Source: Cellulophaga lytica DSM 7489 (lineage in GTDB: Bacteria; Bacteroidota; Bacteroidia; Flavobacteriales; Flavobacteriaceae). From it: DNA of 64,000 nucleotides. Where the stretch lies: positions 980,501-1,044,500 of the forward strand of contig NC_015167.1 in NCBI RefSeq assembly GCF_000190595.1, in the 5' to 3' direction. The position numbers and the translations under genes were made by a program. The notes below the pieces were generated by a model. That model ran no database searches, was not told the DNA's origin, and worked only from the letters and a program-made list of their open reading frames with translations. Positions within the stretch are counted from its first letter, which is position 1, and every line of letters begins with the position of its first letter. Positions 54,000 through 62,091 of this stretch are shown piece by piece.

Positions 54000-54007
54000 C
54001 AAATTTA
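54000..54007 (-). promoter_or_regulatory. -7 element of the MbnP/MbnH cluster
   Basis: TAAATTTG followed by CGGC on the minus strand, directly in front of the GTG start. The expected transcription start falls at or within a few bases of the start codon. Confidence 0.4.
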
Positions 54008-54054
54008 CAATTAAAAAAAATTAAACCTAGAACATTTGTCATAAATAGCTACAA

Positions 54055-54525
54055 TTATATTTGTATTTGCCTATCTATTTGCTGGTTTAAAGAAATAAAA
54101 GTTTCGGTTCTAGAAACACCTTGTATTTGCTGTATTTCTTTATTTAAAACATGCATAAGATGCTCATTATCTTTACACAACACTTTTATTAAAATAGACC
54201 AGTTGCCTGTAGTATAGTGGCACTCTAAAACCTCTGGAATTTTCTCTAGCTCCTTAACAGCCTTTGGGTTGCTCATTGCCTTATCTAAAAAAATACCAAT
54301 GTATGCCATTGTAGTATACCCTAAAACTTTTGGGTTAATAACAAACTTAGAACCGGACATTAGTCCAGATGTTTCTAACTTACGTAAACGTTGATGGATA
54401 GCTGCACCAGAAATTCCTATTTTACGAGCAATTTCTAAAATAGGCTTACGAGCATCTTGCATAAGATACCTTATAATTTTTTTGTCTATTCCGTCAATTT
54501 TTATTCTATCGTTATCAAATTTCAT
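54055..54525 (-). CDS. Lrp/AsnC-family transcriptional regulator
   Basis: 156 residues: N-terminal HTH (about 8-60; DKKIIRYLMQDARKPILEIARKIGISGAAIHQRLRKLE) and a C-terminal RAM ligand-binding domain (about 70-145; YTTMAYIGIFLDKAMSNPKAVKELEKIPEVLECHYTTGNWSILIKVLC). Lies 48 bp after the saccharopine-dehydrogenase gene on the same strand, which suggests that it senses an amino acid and controls that gene. Confidence 0.88.
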   Translation of the reverse strand: MKFDNDRIKIDGIDKKIIRYLMQDARKPILEIARKIGISGAAIHQRLRKLETSGLMSGSKFVINPKVLGYTTMAYIGIFLDKAMSNPKAVKELEKIPEVLECHYTTGNWSILIKVLCKDNEHLMHVLNKEIQQIQGVSRTETFISLNQQIDRQIQI

Positions 54526-54573
54526 AAGTTTAGCTATAAATTAACTGTAAATATACTTAAATAGCGTTAAATG

Positions 54574-55947
54574 TTAACTATGTAGTTTAGCAGAATTGTA
54601 TCCTTTATATTCTGTGTTATACTCTTTAAATACAATCCCAAAATTCTGTAATTCTTTTAAAATAGGGTCATACACCTCTTTGGTAATAGGTATTTGTACA
54701 CCGTAAGTTTTTATTTTGTTATTTAAAATTAACAGAGCTGCCATTGCTACCGGTAAACCAACAGTTTTTGCCATAGCTGTATGCGTTTGGTTTTTACCCA
54801 AAGCAACCATATTAGAATCTATTTGCTTGTTTTCTCCGTTAAGGCTGTACCCAAATTTATGGTACATCACAATCATATCTTTATCATCCTTATCTAGTGT
54901 CCAGCTTTGTTCTAAAATTTGCTGTAGTATTTGTGCTGGCGTCCCATTTTTAAGTGTTATAAATTTGGTGTCGTCAAAAAGGTGTAGTTCTAACAACTTG
55001 CCCCACATTACATCATCTTGATCTATTTTTAAGTAATGGCGTAGTTTTAGCTCTACAGAATCTGTTGGTGAGTACGGTAAAAATAAATTTGTAAATGCCC
55101 TGTAGCTCATATTCTCAGAGTTTTCAATAGTATAGCTATCATCTGTCATTCCTAATTCTACAAGCATATTCCACGCCTTAGAAAAACCAACGCGGCGCAT
55201 AGTGCCTCTGTATAAGGTAAGCACATCTTGCAAACCATACGCTTCTCTGTATTTTAAAGAATCTCTGTTTGCATACCCCTCAAACCTACCAAAACCTTCT
55301 ACATTAAAAAACTCTGTTCTTCTAAACAGTTTGTTATAAGGTATATATTTATAGGTACCTTCTTGTATAAATTTTGCCGCACCACCTTGTCCAGCAACCA
55401 CTACGTTTCTTGGGTTCCAAGTAAATTTATAGTTCCACAAATTAGTATCGCTCTCCGGCGCAACCAAACCACCTGTAAAAGACTCAAACAACAACATTTT
55501 ACCTCCTTTTTCTCTAATGCTATCTATTACTTGCATAGCACTCATATGGTCTATACCAGGATCTAGGCCAATCTCGTTCATAAAAACAAGCTTGTTGTCT
55601 TTTACCTCTTTATTTAAACCAAGTAACTCATCACTAACATAAGATGCTGTAACCAAATGTTTTTTAAAATTAACACAATCTTTAGCTACTTGTATGTGTA
55701 AACTTGCTGGCAACATAGATATTACTAAGGTTGCCTTTTGTACCAGTTTTTGCCTTTCTTCTATATTAAAAATATCTAAACCAACTACACTACAAGCCTG
55801 ATGATTTGCTATATGTGGCGCTATATTTTGTGGTTGTAAATCTGCAATAGTAATATGTAAGCTTTCTTCAGCAGCTTTTTCTAGTAAATAATCTAATAAA
55901 TAAGCGGTAGATTTTCCGGCACCTAATACAAGTATTTGTCTTAACAT
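54574..55947 (-). CDS. Saccharopine dehydrogenase family protein (lysine metabolism)
   Basis: About 457 residues from the ATG at 55947 (MLRQILVLGAGKSTAYLLDYL). A much longer open frame runs into the divergent DUF423 gene and is not coding. Rossmann fold at the N-terminus (VLGAGKS), catalytic region MLPASLHIQVAKDCVNFKKHLVTASYVSDE, and EIGLDPGIDHMSAMQVID typical of bacterial saccharopine reductase/dehydrogenases. It would act in lysine degradation through saccharopine. The neighbouring Lrp-type regulator supports an amino-acid role. Confidence 0.85.
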   Translation of the reverse strand: MLRQILVLGAGKSTAYLLDYLLEKAAEESLHITIADLQPQNIAPHIANHQACSVVGLDIFNIEERQKLVQKATLVISMLPASLHIQVAKDCVNFKKHLVTASYVSDELLGLNKEVKDNKLVFMNEIGLDPGIDHMSAMQVIDSIREKGGKMLLFESFTGGLVAPESDTNLWNYKFTWNPRNVVVAGQGGAAKFIQEGTYKYIPYNKLFRRTEFFNVEGFGRFEGYANRDSLKYREAYGLQDVLTLYRGTMRRVGFSKAWNMLVELGMTDDSYTIENSENMSYRAFTNLFLPYSPTDSVELKLRHYLKIDQDDVMWGKLLELHLFDDTKFITLKNGTPAQILQQILEQSWTLDKDDKDMIVMYHKFGYSLNGENKQIDSNMVALGKNQTHTAMAKTVGLPVAMAALLILNNKIKTYGVQIPITKEVYDPILKELQNFGIVFKEYNTEYKGYNSAKLHS

Positions 55948-56026
55948 ATGTTTTATTACTTTTGGTTGTGATACTGATACAATGATCAGTTTTGTTACAT
56001 TTATAAATTTACAAACGTTTTTTGTT

Positions 56027-56413
56027 ATGAACAAAACAATTTTAAGTGCTGGAGTATTTTTTGGTTTTACTGCAGTAATTTTTGGAGCCTTTGGTGCACA
56101 CGGATTAGAGAATTTGGTAGATGCTAAAGCAATAGCATCATACAAAACAGGAACACAATACCAAATGTACCACGCACTTTTATTGTTGGTTTTAGGTGTA
56201 CTACCAAAACTTACAGAAAAGCATAAAAAGCAAATTTTTTACGTTTTGGTAATAGGTATTTTTCTGTTTAGTTTTTCTATATATATTTTAAGTATTGATA
56301 CAATTTTAGGATTTAATGCAAAATCTATAGCACTTGCAACTCCAATTGGTGGATTATTTTTAATAATTGGATGGTTTTTATTGGGTTATCGTATTTTTAA
56401 ACATTTTAACTAA
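56027..56413 (+). CDS. DUF423 small integral membrane protein
   Basis: 128 residues with four hydrophobic helices. The family signature FGFTAVIFGAFGAHGLE (about 10-26) and YHALLLLVLG are seen; the E. coli relative is YgdD. The ATG at 56027 (MNKTILSAG) is used; an upstream in-frame ATG at 55982 adds 15 residues unlike the family. Function unknown. Divergent from the saccharopine-dehydrogenase gene with an 80-bp gap. Confidence 0.82.
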   Translation: MNKTILSAGVFFGFTAVIFGAFGAHGLENLVDAKAIASYKTGTQYQMYHALLLLVLGVLPKLTEKHKKQIFYVLVIGIFLFSFSIYILSIDTILGFNAKSIALATPIGGLFLIIGWFLLGYRIFKHFN

Positions 56414-56451
56414 ACATTTGACAATTAAACTATATAACTGCAAAATTTTTT

Positions 56452-56459
56452 TAGCTTTG
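56452..56459 (+). promoter_or_regulatory. -7 element of pckA
   Basis: TAGCTTTG followed by C is a perfect TAnnTTTG 22 bp upstream of the pckA ATG. No TTG is seen at the right distance for -33. Confidence 0.4.
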
Positions 56460-56481
56460 CATTAACAAAAAAACTAAAACT

Positions 56482-58098
56482 ATGAGCACTTATAGTCCAG
56501 ACACGAAAACGATTTCGTTGGAGGAATATGGTATTACAAGCACTGACATTAATTATCAATTATCTCCGTCAGAATTGCACAAAATAACTTTAGATAAAGG
56601 TATGGGTAAAGAAGCTTCTTCTGGAGCTTTAGCAATTAATACTGGCGAATTTACAGGTAGATCTCCTATGGATAGATTTATTGTAAAGGATGATGTAACT
56701 GCTGACAAAGTTTGGTGGGGAGATATTAACATTCCTTTTGCACCAGATAAATTTGATGCACTTTATGATAAAGTGATTGATTATCTAAACGAAAAAGAAC
56801 TTTATGTAAGAGATGCTTATGCATGCGCTGATAAAGATTACAAGTTAAACATTAGAGTTATTAACGAGTACCCTTGGTCTAATATGTTTGCTTACAACAT
56901 GTTTTTAAGACCAACTGTAGAAGAGCTAAATGGCTTTAACCCAGAATGGACTGTTGTTAATGCCCCAGGTTTTATGGCAGACCCAGAAGTAGATGGTACA
57001 CGCCAACACAATTTTGCAATTTTAAACTTTACAAGAAAAATTGCTTTAATTGGTGGTACTGGTTACACAGGAGAAATTAAAAAAGGTATTTTTTCTGCGT
57101 TAAACTTTATTTTACCTGTTTACAAAGGCACATTGCCTATGCACTGTTCTGCAAACGTTGGCAAAGATGGTGACACTGCTATTTTCTTTGGATTATCTGG
57201 TACAGGTAAAACTACCCTGTCTGCAGATCCTAACAGAAAATTAATTGGTGACGATGAGCACGGTTGGACTAATGAAAACTCTGTTTTTAATTTTGAAGGT
57301 GGTTGTTACGCTAAAGTAATTAACCTATCTGCAGAAAACGAACCAGAAATATTTGGTGCCATTAAAAAAGGTGCTATTCTAGAAAATATTGTAATGGATG
57401 ATAAGGGCGCTGTAGATTTTGCAGACACCTCTATTACTCAAAATACAAGAGTTAGTTACCCTATTTATAATATAGAAAACATACAAGAACCATCTATAGG
57501 TACTAACCCTAAAAACATATTCTTTTTAACAGCAGATGCTTTTGGTGTACTGCCTCCAATATCTAAGCTAACTCCTGCGCAAGCTGCTTACCACTTTATA
57601 TCTGGTTACACAGCTAAAGTTGCAGGTACAGAAGCTGGTGTTGTAGAGCCGGTACCATCTTTTTCTGCTTGTTTTGGTGCACCATTTATGCCATTACACC
57701 CAACTAAATATGCAGAAATGCTAAGTACAAAAATGCAAGAAGCTGGGGTTAATGTATGGTTGGTTAATACTGGCTGGACAGGCGGACCTTACGGTGTTGG
57801 TACACGTATGAAATTAAAGTACACACGTGCTATGATTAATGCAGTATTAAATGGTGACTTAGGTTTATACTCTTATGACAAATACCACATACACTCTGTA
57901 TTTGGTGTTGCACAACCTAGAGAGTGTCCTGGTGTACCTACAGAAGTACTTAGCCCAAGAACAACTTGGAATAATGATGAAGAGTACTACAAAACAGCTT
58001 TTAAATTATCTAACGCGTTCCGCGAAAACTTTAAAAAGTTTGAAGCCTACGCTAATGAAGAAATTAGAAGAGGTGGCCCACAACGCTACGCATTTTAA
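56482..58098 (+). CDS. pckA: Phosphoenolpyruvate carboxykinase (ATP)
   Basis: 538-residue gluconeogenic enzyme converting oxaloacetate plus ATP to phosphoenolpyruvate. Kinase-1a (P-loop) motif GLSGTGKT at 237-244, the metal/kinase-2 motif LIGDDEHGW, the oxaloacetate-binding region with TGRSP, and the LVNTGWTGGPYGVG motif are intact, identifying the ATP-dependent class. Stand-alone gene with its own terminator; it marks the right end of the conserved backbone before the accessory segment. Confidence 0.95.
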   Translation: MSTYSPDTKTISLEEYGITSTDINYQLSPSELHKITLDKGMGKEASSGALAINTGEFTGRSPMDRFIVKDDVTADKVWWGDINIPFAPDKFDALYDKVIDYLNEKELYVRDAYACADKDYKLNIRVINEYPWSNMFAYNMFLRPTVEELNGFNPEWTVVNAPGFMADPEVDGTRQHNFAILNFTRKIALIGGTGYTGEIKKGIFSALNFILPVYKGTLPMHCSANVGKDGDTAIFFGLSGTGKTTLSADPNRKLIGDDEHGWTNENSVFNFEGGCYAKVINLSAENEPEIFGAIKKGAILENIVMDDKGAVDFADTSITQNTRVSYPIYNIENIQEPSIGTNPKNIFFLTADAFGVLPPISKLTPAQAAYHFISGYTAKVAGTEAGVVEPVPSFSACFGAPFMPLHPTKYAEMLSTKMQEAGVNVWLVNTGWTGGPYGVGTRMKLKYTRAMINAVLNGDLGLYSYDKYHIHSVFGVAQPRECPGVPTEVLSPRTTWNNDEEYYKTAFKLSNAFRENFKKFEAYANEEIRRGGPQRYAF

Positions 58099-58141
58099 AT
58101 ACAACACTGTACCTAATACAGCTTAATAATTTTAATTACAG

Positions 58142-58175
58142 ATCCAGAGGAGCTAGCTTCTCTGGATTTTTTATT
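58142..58175 (+). terminator. Terminator after pckA
   Basis: ATCCAGAG (58142-58149) and CTCTGGAT (58160-58167) around a palindromic AGCTAGCT, followed by a T-run. Confidence 0.8.
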
Positions 58176-58294
58176 TTTAAAGATATACGTTTTAATAGTT
58201 ATAATAAAAAACGTGCTTTATCACTTATTTACATTTTTAAAATAAAAAAATAATTATAAATTGTAGGAAAATTAAACGCTTAAAACTTAAATGT

Positions 58295-58358
58295 GCGTTT
58301 ATACAGCCGTATTGGAGGAATAAACGCAATACATTGAGGTTATTGAGTAGTTAGCCAC
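58295..58358 (+). repeat. Partial cassette-type repeat (element C), right boundary GTTAGCCAC
   Basis: GCGTTTAT (58295-58302) and its complement ATAAACGC (58320-58327) form a small hairpin, and the segment ends in GTTAGCCAC (58350-58358). That end is the exact reverse complement of GTGGCTAAC at 59899-59907. No matching left arm is visible upstream, so it may be a remnant or a recombination-entry site. It is part of the 287-bp gap between pckA and the broken regulator gene. Confidence 0.5.
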
Positions 58359-58385
58359 AAGCTAAAGAAACAACCGAACTCAAAA

Positions 58386-58954
58386 TTGAATAACATCGAA
58401 AAAACGGAAATTATATACACCCACTTTGAAAAGTTTATTACACTTTCAGAAAAGTTAAAATCTGAACTTTCAAAACGAATAAAACCGATTGAATTTAAAA
58501 AAGGAGAACTTATTTTAGATGCAAACAATATTTCTAAAAAAAGTTATTTCATTAGTAAAGGTATTTTATTAAAGATGGAAAAGAAATCAGCGAATATTTT
58601 TCAGGAATAGATGAATGGGTTAATTCACCAAGAAGCTTTACACAAAGAGAAAAAGACATCTACTATATTGATGCAATTGAAAATACCGAAGCATATTTTA
58701 TAAATGTAAACGACCTTGTATATCTTTTTGATAATTTTCCAGAAATGGAACGTTATGCTCGTTTATCAATGGGGACAGTTTTTGGTCATTTTATGGAGCG
58801 TATTACCTCAATGAGATTTACTTCTGCTAAAGAAAAATACAATCACTTTCAAGAAACTTACTCTAAGATTTATCATCGTATTCCTTTAGGAATGGTTGCC
58901 TCTTATTTAGGAATAACGCAAGAAACATTAAGTAGAATTAGGGCTAAAAAGTAA
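58386..58954 (+). pseudogene. Crp/Fnr-family regulator disrupted by a frameshift
   Basis: The N-terminal part of a cyclic-nucleotide-binding-like domain (58386-58567: FITLSEKLKSEL, FKKGELILD, ISKKSYFISKG) is in one frame. The rest is in another frame from about 58562 (YFIKDGKEISEYFSGIDEWVNSP, then RYARLSMGTVFG and the C-terminal HTH GMVASYLGITQETLSRIR) to the stop at 58954. Joining after SKG restores a normal Crp-type protein apart from a few missing residues, so a short deletion at about 58560 is likely. The first frame begins with TTG, another sign of decay. The hydrolase gene 68 bp downstream may have been its target. Confidence 0.75.
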
Positions 58955-59022
58955 TTATTTGATTTAGGTCAAAAGTTCTAATAATTTAAATCACGAACTT
59001 TAACTCTAAATTAAAACTCATA

Positions 59023-59889
59023 ATGAAGAAAAGAACGAAAAGAATATTATTAATCCTTACGCTAGCTTTAATCTCAGGAATAGTTTACATATTTACGTAT
59101 ATACCGAATTTATCAAAACAACATGGAGTTGTTGAAACTCTATTATATTTAGGAGATTCTGAAAATCAACCTTTAATTGTAGCTTTTGGTGGTGCAGAAG
59201 GTGGAATTGATTGGCATAGAAACCATATGAAAAGTAAGAGAGACAGTCTTATTCAAAAAGGTTATGCGATTTTAGCTATTGGATATTTCAATTCAGAAGG
59301 AACACCGAAAAATCTCGACAGAATTTCACTTGATGCAATTTCAGATACGATAATCAACATTGCCAAAAAAAATTCTAAAATTAATGAATCAAAAATTGCA
59401 CTTATTGGAGGTTCTCGTGGTGGAGAATTAGTCTTAAATTTAGCTAGTAGATTTGACCATTTCAATGCTGTTATTGCAATGTCAACATCGAATGTAAGCT
59501 TCCCTGCAATTACTTGGTCTGCAAACACTTCTTCTTGGACTTTCAAAGGAAAAGACGTTCCTTATGTCCCAGCACCTTTAAAAACAATCTCACCTGCATT
59601 AAAAGGAGATTTATTTACTGCTCATAAAATGATGCTTGAAGACAAAAAAGCTTTAAAAAAAGCTGAAATTGAAGTTGAAAATATTAACGGAGCTATATTG
59701 ATATTATCAGGTAAAACCGATGACCAATGGCCAGCTTCAGAAATGTCTGACCAATTAATCCAAAGACTGAAAAACAAAAAATTTAAGCATTACAATAAAC
59801 ATATAGCAATAGATGGTGGGCACATAGCACCTTTGGAACATTTTAATCTTGTATATGATTTTTTAGACAAGCATTTACCAACTGAATAA
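59023..59889 (+). CDS. Alpha/beta-hydrolase of the acyl-CoA thioester hydrolase/BAAT C-terminal type
   Basis: 288 residues. N-terminal membrane anchor or signal (about 8-30), then an alpha/beta-hydrolase fold with nucleophile elbow GGSRGGE (Ser in the middle), an acid in SGKTDDQWPAS, and His in DGGHIAP near the C-terminus, so the triad is complete. BAAT-C-type enzymes act on acyl thioesters or amides; the actual substrate is unknown. It sits in the first cassette-like unit, after the broken Crp-like gene and 9 bp before GTGGCTAAC of the repeat. Probably horizontally mobile. Confidence 0.72.
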   Translation: MKKRTKRILLILTLALISGIVYIFTYIPNLSKQHGVVETLLYLGDSENQPLIVAFGGAEGGIDWHRNHMKSKRDSLIQKGYAILAIGYFNSEGTPKNLDRISLDAISDTIINIAKKNSKINESKIALIGGSRGGELVLNLASRFDHFNAVIAMSTSNVSFPAITWSANTSSWTFKGKDVPYVPAPLKTISPALKGDLFTAHKMMLEDKKALKKAEIEVENINGAILILSGKTDDQWPASEMSDQLIQRLKNKKFKHYNKHIAIDGGHIAPLEHFNLVYDFLDKHLPTE

Positions 59890-59898
59890 TAAAAGCCA

Positions 59899-60096
59899 GT
59901 GGCTAACAAGGTATAAAAAACATAGGGTAGTTTAGGCTTACCAAAAGGTCTGTGTCTATTTATAAAGTCGCCAAATATAAAATTTGGTATTTTCAACAAA
60001 AAAGATAAAAGCAAAATATTATATTTGGCTTAGTACCAAACCGAAACGTATCGCTTATCAACTGCCCTACGTTTCTTATACTGAACGTTAGCATTA
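59899..60096 (+). repeat. Long imperfect inverted repeat (element A), attC-like
   Basis: A 190-bp hairpin-forming element between GGCTAAC (59901-59907) and GTTAGC (60087-60092). The main stem is 59911-59931 against 60061-60081, 21 positions with 18 Watson-Crick pairs, one G-U and two mismatches. An inner perfect 11-bp stem pairs GCCAAATATAA (59970-59980) with 60019-60029. Positions 59941-59977 match 61915-61951 of element B at 33 of 37 bases. Boundaries and fold resemble integron attC sites, though the core is GTTAGC rather than GTTRRRY. Confidence 0.65.
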
Positions 60097-60171
60097 ATTA
60101 AAAAATACATCTGCTGTACTCAAGAAATCACCCCTATTTTAATATTAATTGTTTTTAACATCATCAAACCA

Positions 60172-61803
60172 ATGTTCAAAAAAAAATTACTCATTCTTTC
60201 AACTATTATTTTTATAACGGGATGTTCTAATAACGATATTGAAAAAAAAATAATTGATGGAAAAACTTACTACATTATAGATTCTAAAGAAGATTTAATA
60301 TGGTTATCTAACCCTAATTTATTTTTAAAATTTGATACATCTTCATCACAAAACAAACTTGATGATGAGGATAAATTAAGGTTTAAGTGGAGTGCTAATT
60401 ACCTACAAACCAATAACATTGATTTAAAAACTAAAAAAGAAGAAAATACTCTTGGATTTATGCCTATTGGTTCCAAAAGGATTCCTTTTTCCGGAACTTA
60501 TAATGGAAAAGGCTACAGTATTTCTAACTTGTATATTAATAGACCAGAACAAGACCAAATAGGCTTATTTTCTGTATTAGAAAATTGTACTTTAGATAGT
60601 ATTAATTTAGTTAATATTTCCATTACTGGTAAAACTAGTGTTGGGGGTTTAGCTGGTAAAGACCATAAATCTTTAATTAGTAATTCTCATGTTAATGGAA
60701 CCCTAAAATCTGAAGATTTCTTTTTGGGAGGATTAATTGGTGAAAAAAAAAATGGAAAAATAACTTACTCTTCTTTTAAAGGAAAACTAGAAGCTAATAA
60801 GAGTTACGTTGGTGGTCTAGTCGGAGATTTGCAAGAAGCAATTATTACCAATTCTAATTCCATTGGTGAAGTTATAGGTTGGCGAAATATAGGAGGGATT
60901 GCGGGTAGAAATTCAGGAGATTACGACTATGATAATGGATCAAGTCAAAATGAAATAGGTCCAGGTTCTATAAATAATTGCTTTTCTTCTGCAACTATAA
61001 AAGGTAAGAGAGAAATAGGAGGTATTGTAGGTCAAAGCTCGATTGGTTCTATATTTTATTGTTACTTTAATGGGAGTGTTTTTGGAAATTATGCTACTGG
61101 AGGCATTATAGGAAATGATACTTCTAGCTTAGTTTTTAATTGTTACAATAGCGGGTCAATTAATTGTACTGAAGAATATGCTGGTGGAATTGTTGGTGAA
61201 ATGAGAGATATTTATCATGAATATGATTCATTTATAGACCTAACATACTCAACAGGAAATATAAAAGGTAAAAAATTTGTTGGAGGCATTGTTGGTTCTA
61301 TAAAAGGCAATATTAATAATTCGTATGCTACAGGTGATGTTATTGGAGAAAAAAATGTTGGAGGTGTTGTAGGTGAATTAAATTTTAATGGGCTAATATC
61401 AAACACAAGTGCTATTGGAAAAATAACTGGAAAAGAAAATGTGGGAGGAATAGCAGGAGTAATTTCTGGAATGCTTGAGTTTAGTGAAAATGATGAAGTA
61501 TTTTTTAAAACATTAGCAAATGAATTAAAAAACAGTTTAGGCAACGTTGGAGCTCAAGTAACAACAAAAAGTGCAGGTAACAAAAGCTATGCTATAGTTA
61601 AAAACTGTTATTGGAATAAATTACTAACAAATCAAAATAGTGGTATTGGTAAAATACGTTATTCCAAAAACAACAAAAGGTTTATAAATGGCACTAAATC
61701 ACTAACAAAAGCTAATTTTTTAAAAGAAGTTAGTTCTCTGAAAGCTCTAGGCTATAAATATGAAGCACTTTATTTGGAGATTGAAAAAAAATGCAAATAT
61801 TAG
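60172..61803 (+). CDS. GLUG-repeat lipoprotein
   Basis: 543 residues. Lipoprotein signal with lipobox FITGC (Cys about 18). About ten GLUG-type units from residue 150 onward, each with a core such as VGGLAGK, LGGLIGE, VGGLVGD, IGGIVGQ, AGGIVGE, VGGVVGE. Such repeats build elongated beta-solenoids in surface adhesins and peptidases, but no peptidase motif (HExxH) is present here. Likely a surface adhesion or shielding protein. Sole gene of the second cassette-like unit, which is bounded by GTTAGCATTA and TAATGCTAAC. Confidence 0.75.
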   Translation: MFKKKLLILSTIIFITGCSNNDIEKKIIDGKTYYIIDSKEDLIWLSNPNLFLKFDTSSSQNKLDDEDKLRFKWSANYLQTNNIDLKTKKEENTLGFMPIGSKRIPFSGTYNGKGYSISNLYINRPEQDQIGLFSVLENCTLDSINLVNISITGKTSVGGLAGKDHKSLISNSHVNGTLKSEDFFLGGLIGEKKNGKITYSSFKGKLEANKSYVGGLVGDLQEAIITNSNSIGEVIGWRNIGGIAGRNSGDYDYDNGSSQNEIGPGSINNCFSSATIKGKREIGGIVGQSSIGSIFYCYFNGSVFGNYATGGIIGNDTSSLVFNCYNSGSINCTEEYAGGIVGEMRDIYHEYDSFIDLTYSTGNIKGKKFVGGIVGSIKGNINNSYATGDVIGEKNVGGVVGELNFNGLISNTSAIGKITGKENVGGIAGVISGMLEFSENDEVFFKTLANELKNSLGNVGAQVTTKSAGNKSYAIVKNCYWNKLLTNQNSGIGKIRYSKNNKRFINGTKSLTKANFLKEVSSLKALGYKYEALYLEIEKKCKY

Positions 61804-61870
61804 TGGTTTTTATCCTTTTTAAAATTGACAGAAAATCGTGACTCAAAAAACAGGTCATAGAAATAATAAC

Positions 61871-62002
61871 TAATGCTAACAATACCTATAAACAATACGA
61901 GGTTAGGTGTTTAACCCAAAGGTCTGTGTTTAATTATAAAGTCGCTAAATACTAAACGTTATCGTCTAGTTTATCACCTTTACTAATTTCTTATAGTTAG
62001 TT
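61871..62002 (+). repeat. Second cassette-type repeat (element B), attC-like
   Basis: Starts TAATGCTAAC (61871-61880), the exact complement of GTTAGCATTA at 60087-60096 that opens this unit, and ends at TTTCTTATA-GTTAG (61987-62000), the same right-arm wording as element A. Internal stems are CTAAC/GTTAG, TATAA/TTATA and AGGTG/CACCT. A 37-bp core (61915-61951) is shared with element A at 33 positions. Shorter (about 126 bp) and more degenerate than A. The remaining 90 bp before the AraC gene contain another GGCTAAC at 62043 but no clear repeat. Confidence 0.6.
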
Positions 62003-62091
62003 TTTAATTTGGTGTGTATTCACTAAATTAGGCAATTAATCCGGCTAACAAAACAAACCTGTACAGCAATGTAAACAGCATACTTACAATT

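Noticed and set aside
55948-56145. 66-codon N-terminal extension of the saccharopine dehydrogenase frame
   Set aside because: It overlaps the divergent DUF423 gene, and the Rossmann fold begins at the ATG 55947.
59790-60014. 74-codon minus-strand open frame across the end of the hydrolase gene and element A
   Set aside because: Half of it is the inverted repeat itself and half is antisense to the hydrolase; better explained by the repeat than as a gene.
58099-62091. Prophage or insertion-sequence explanation for the accessory segment
   Set aside because: No transposase, integrase, phage structural gene, or target-site duplication is visible; boundaries are the GTTAGC-type ends instead.
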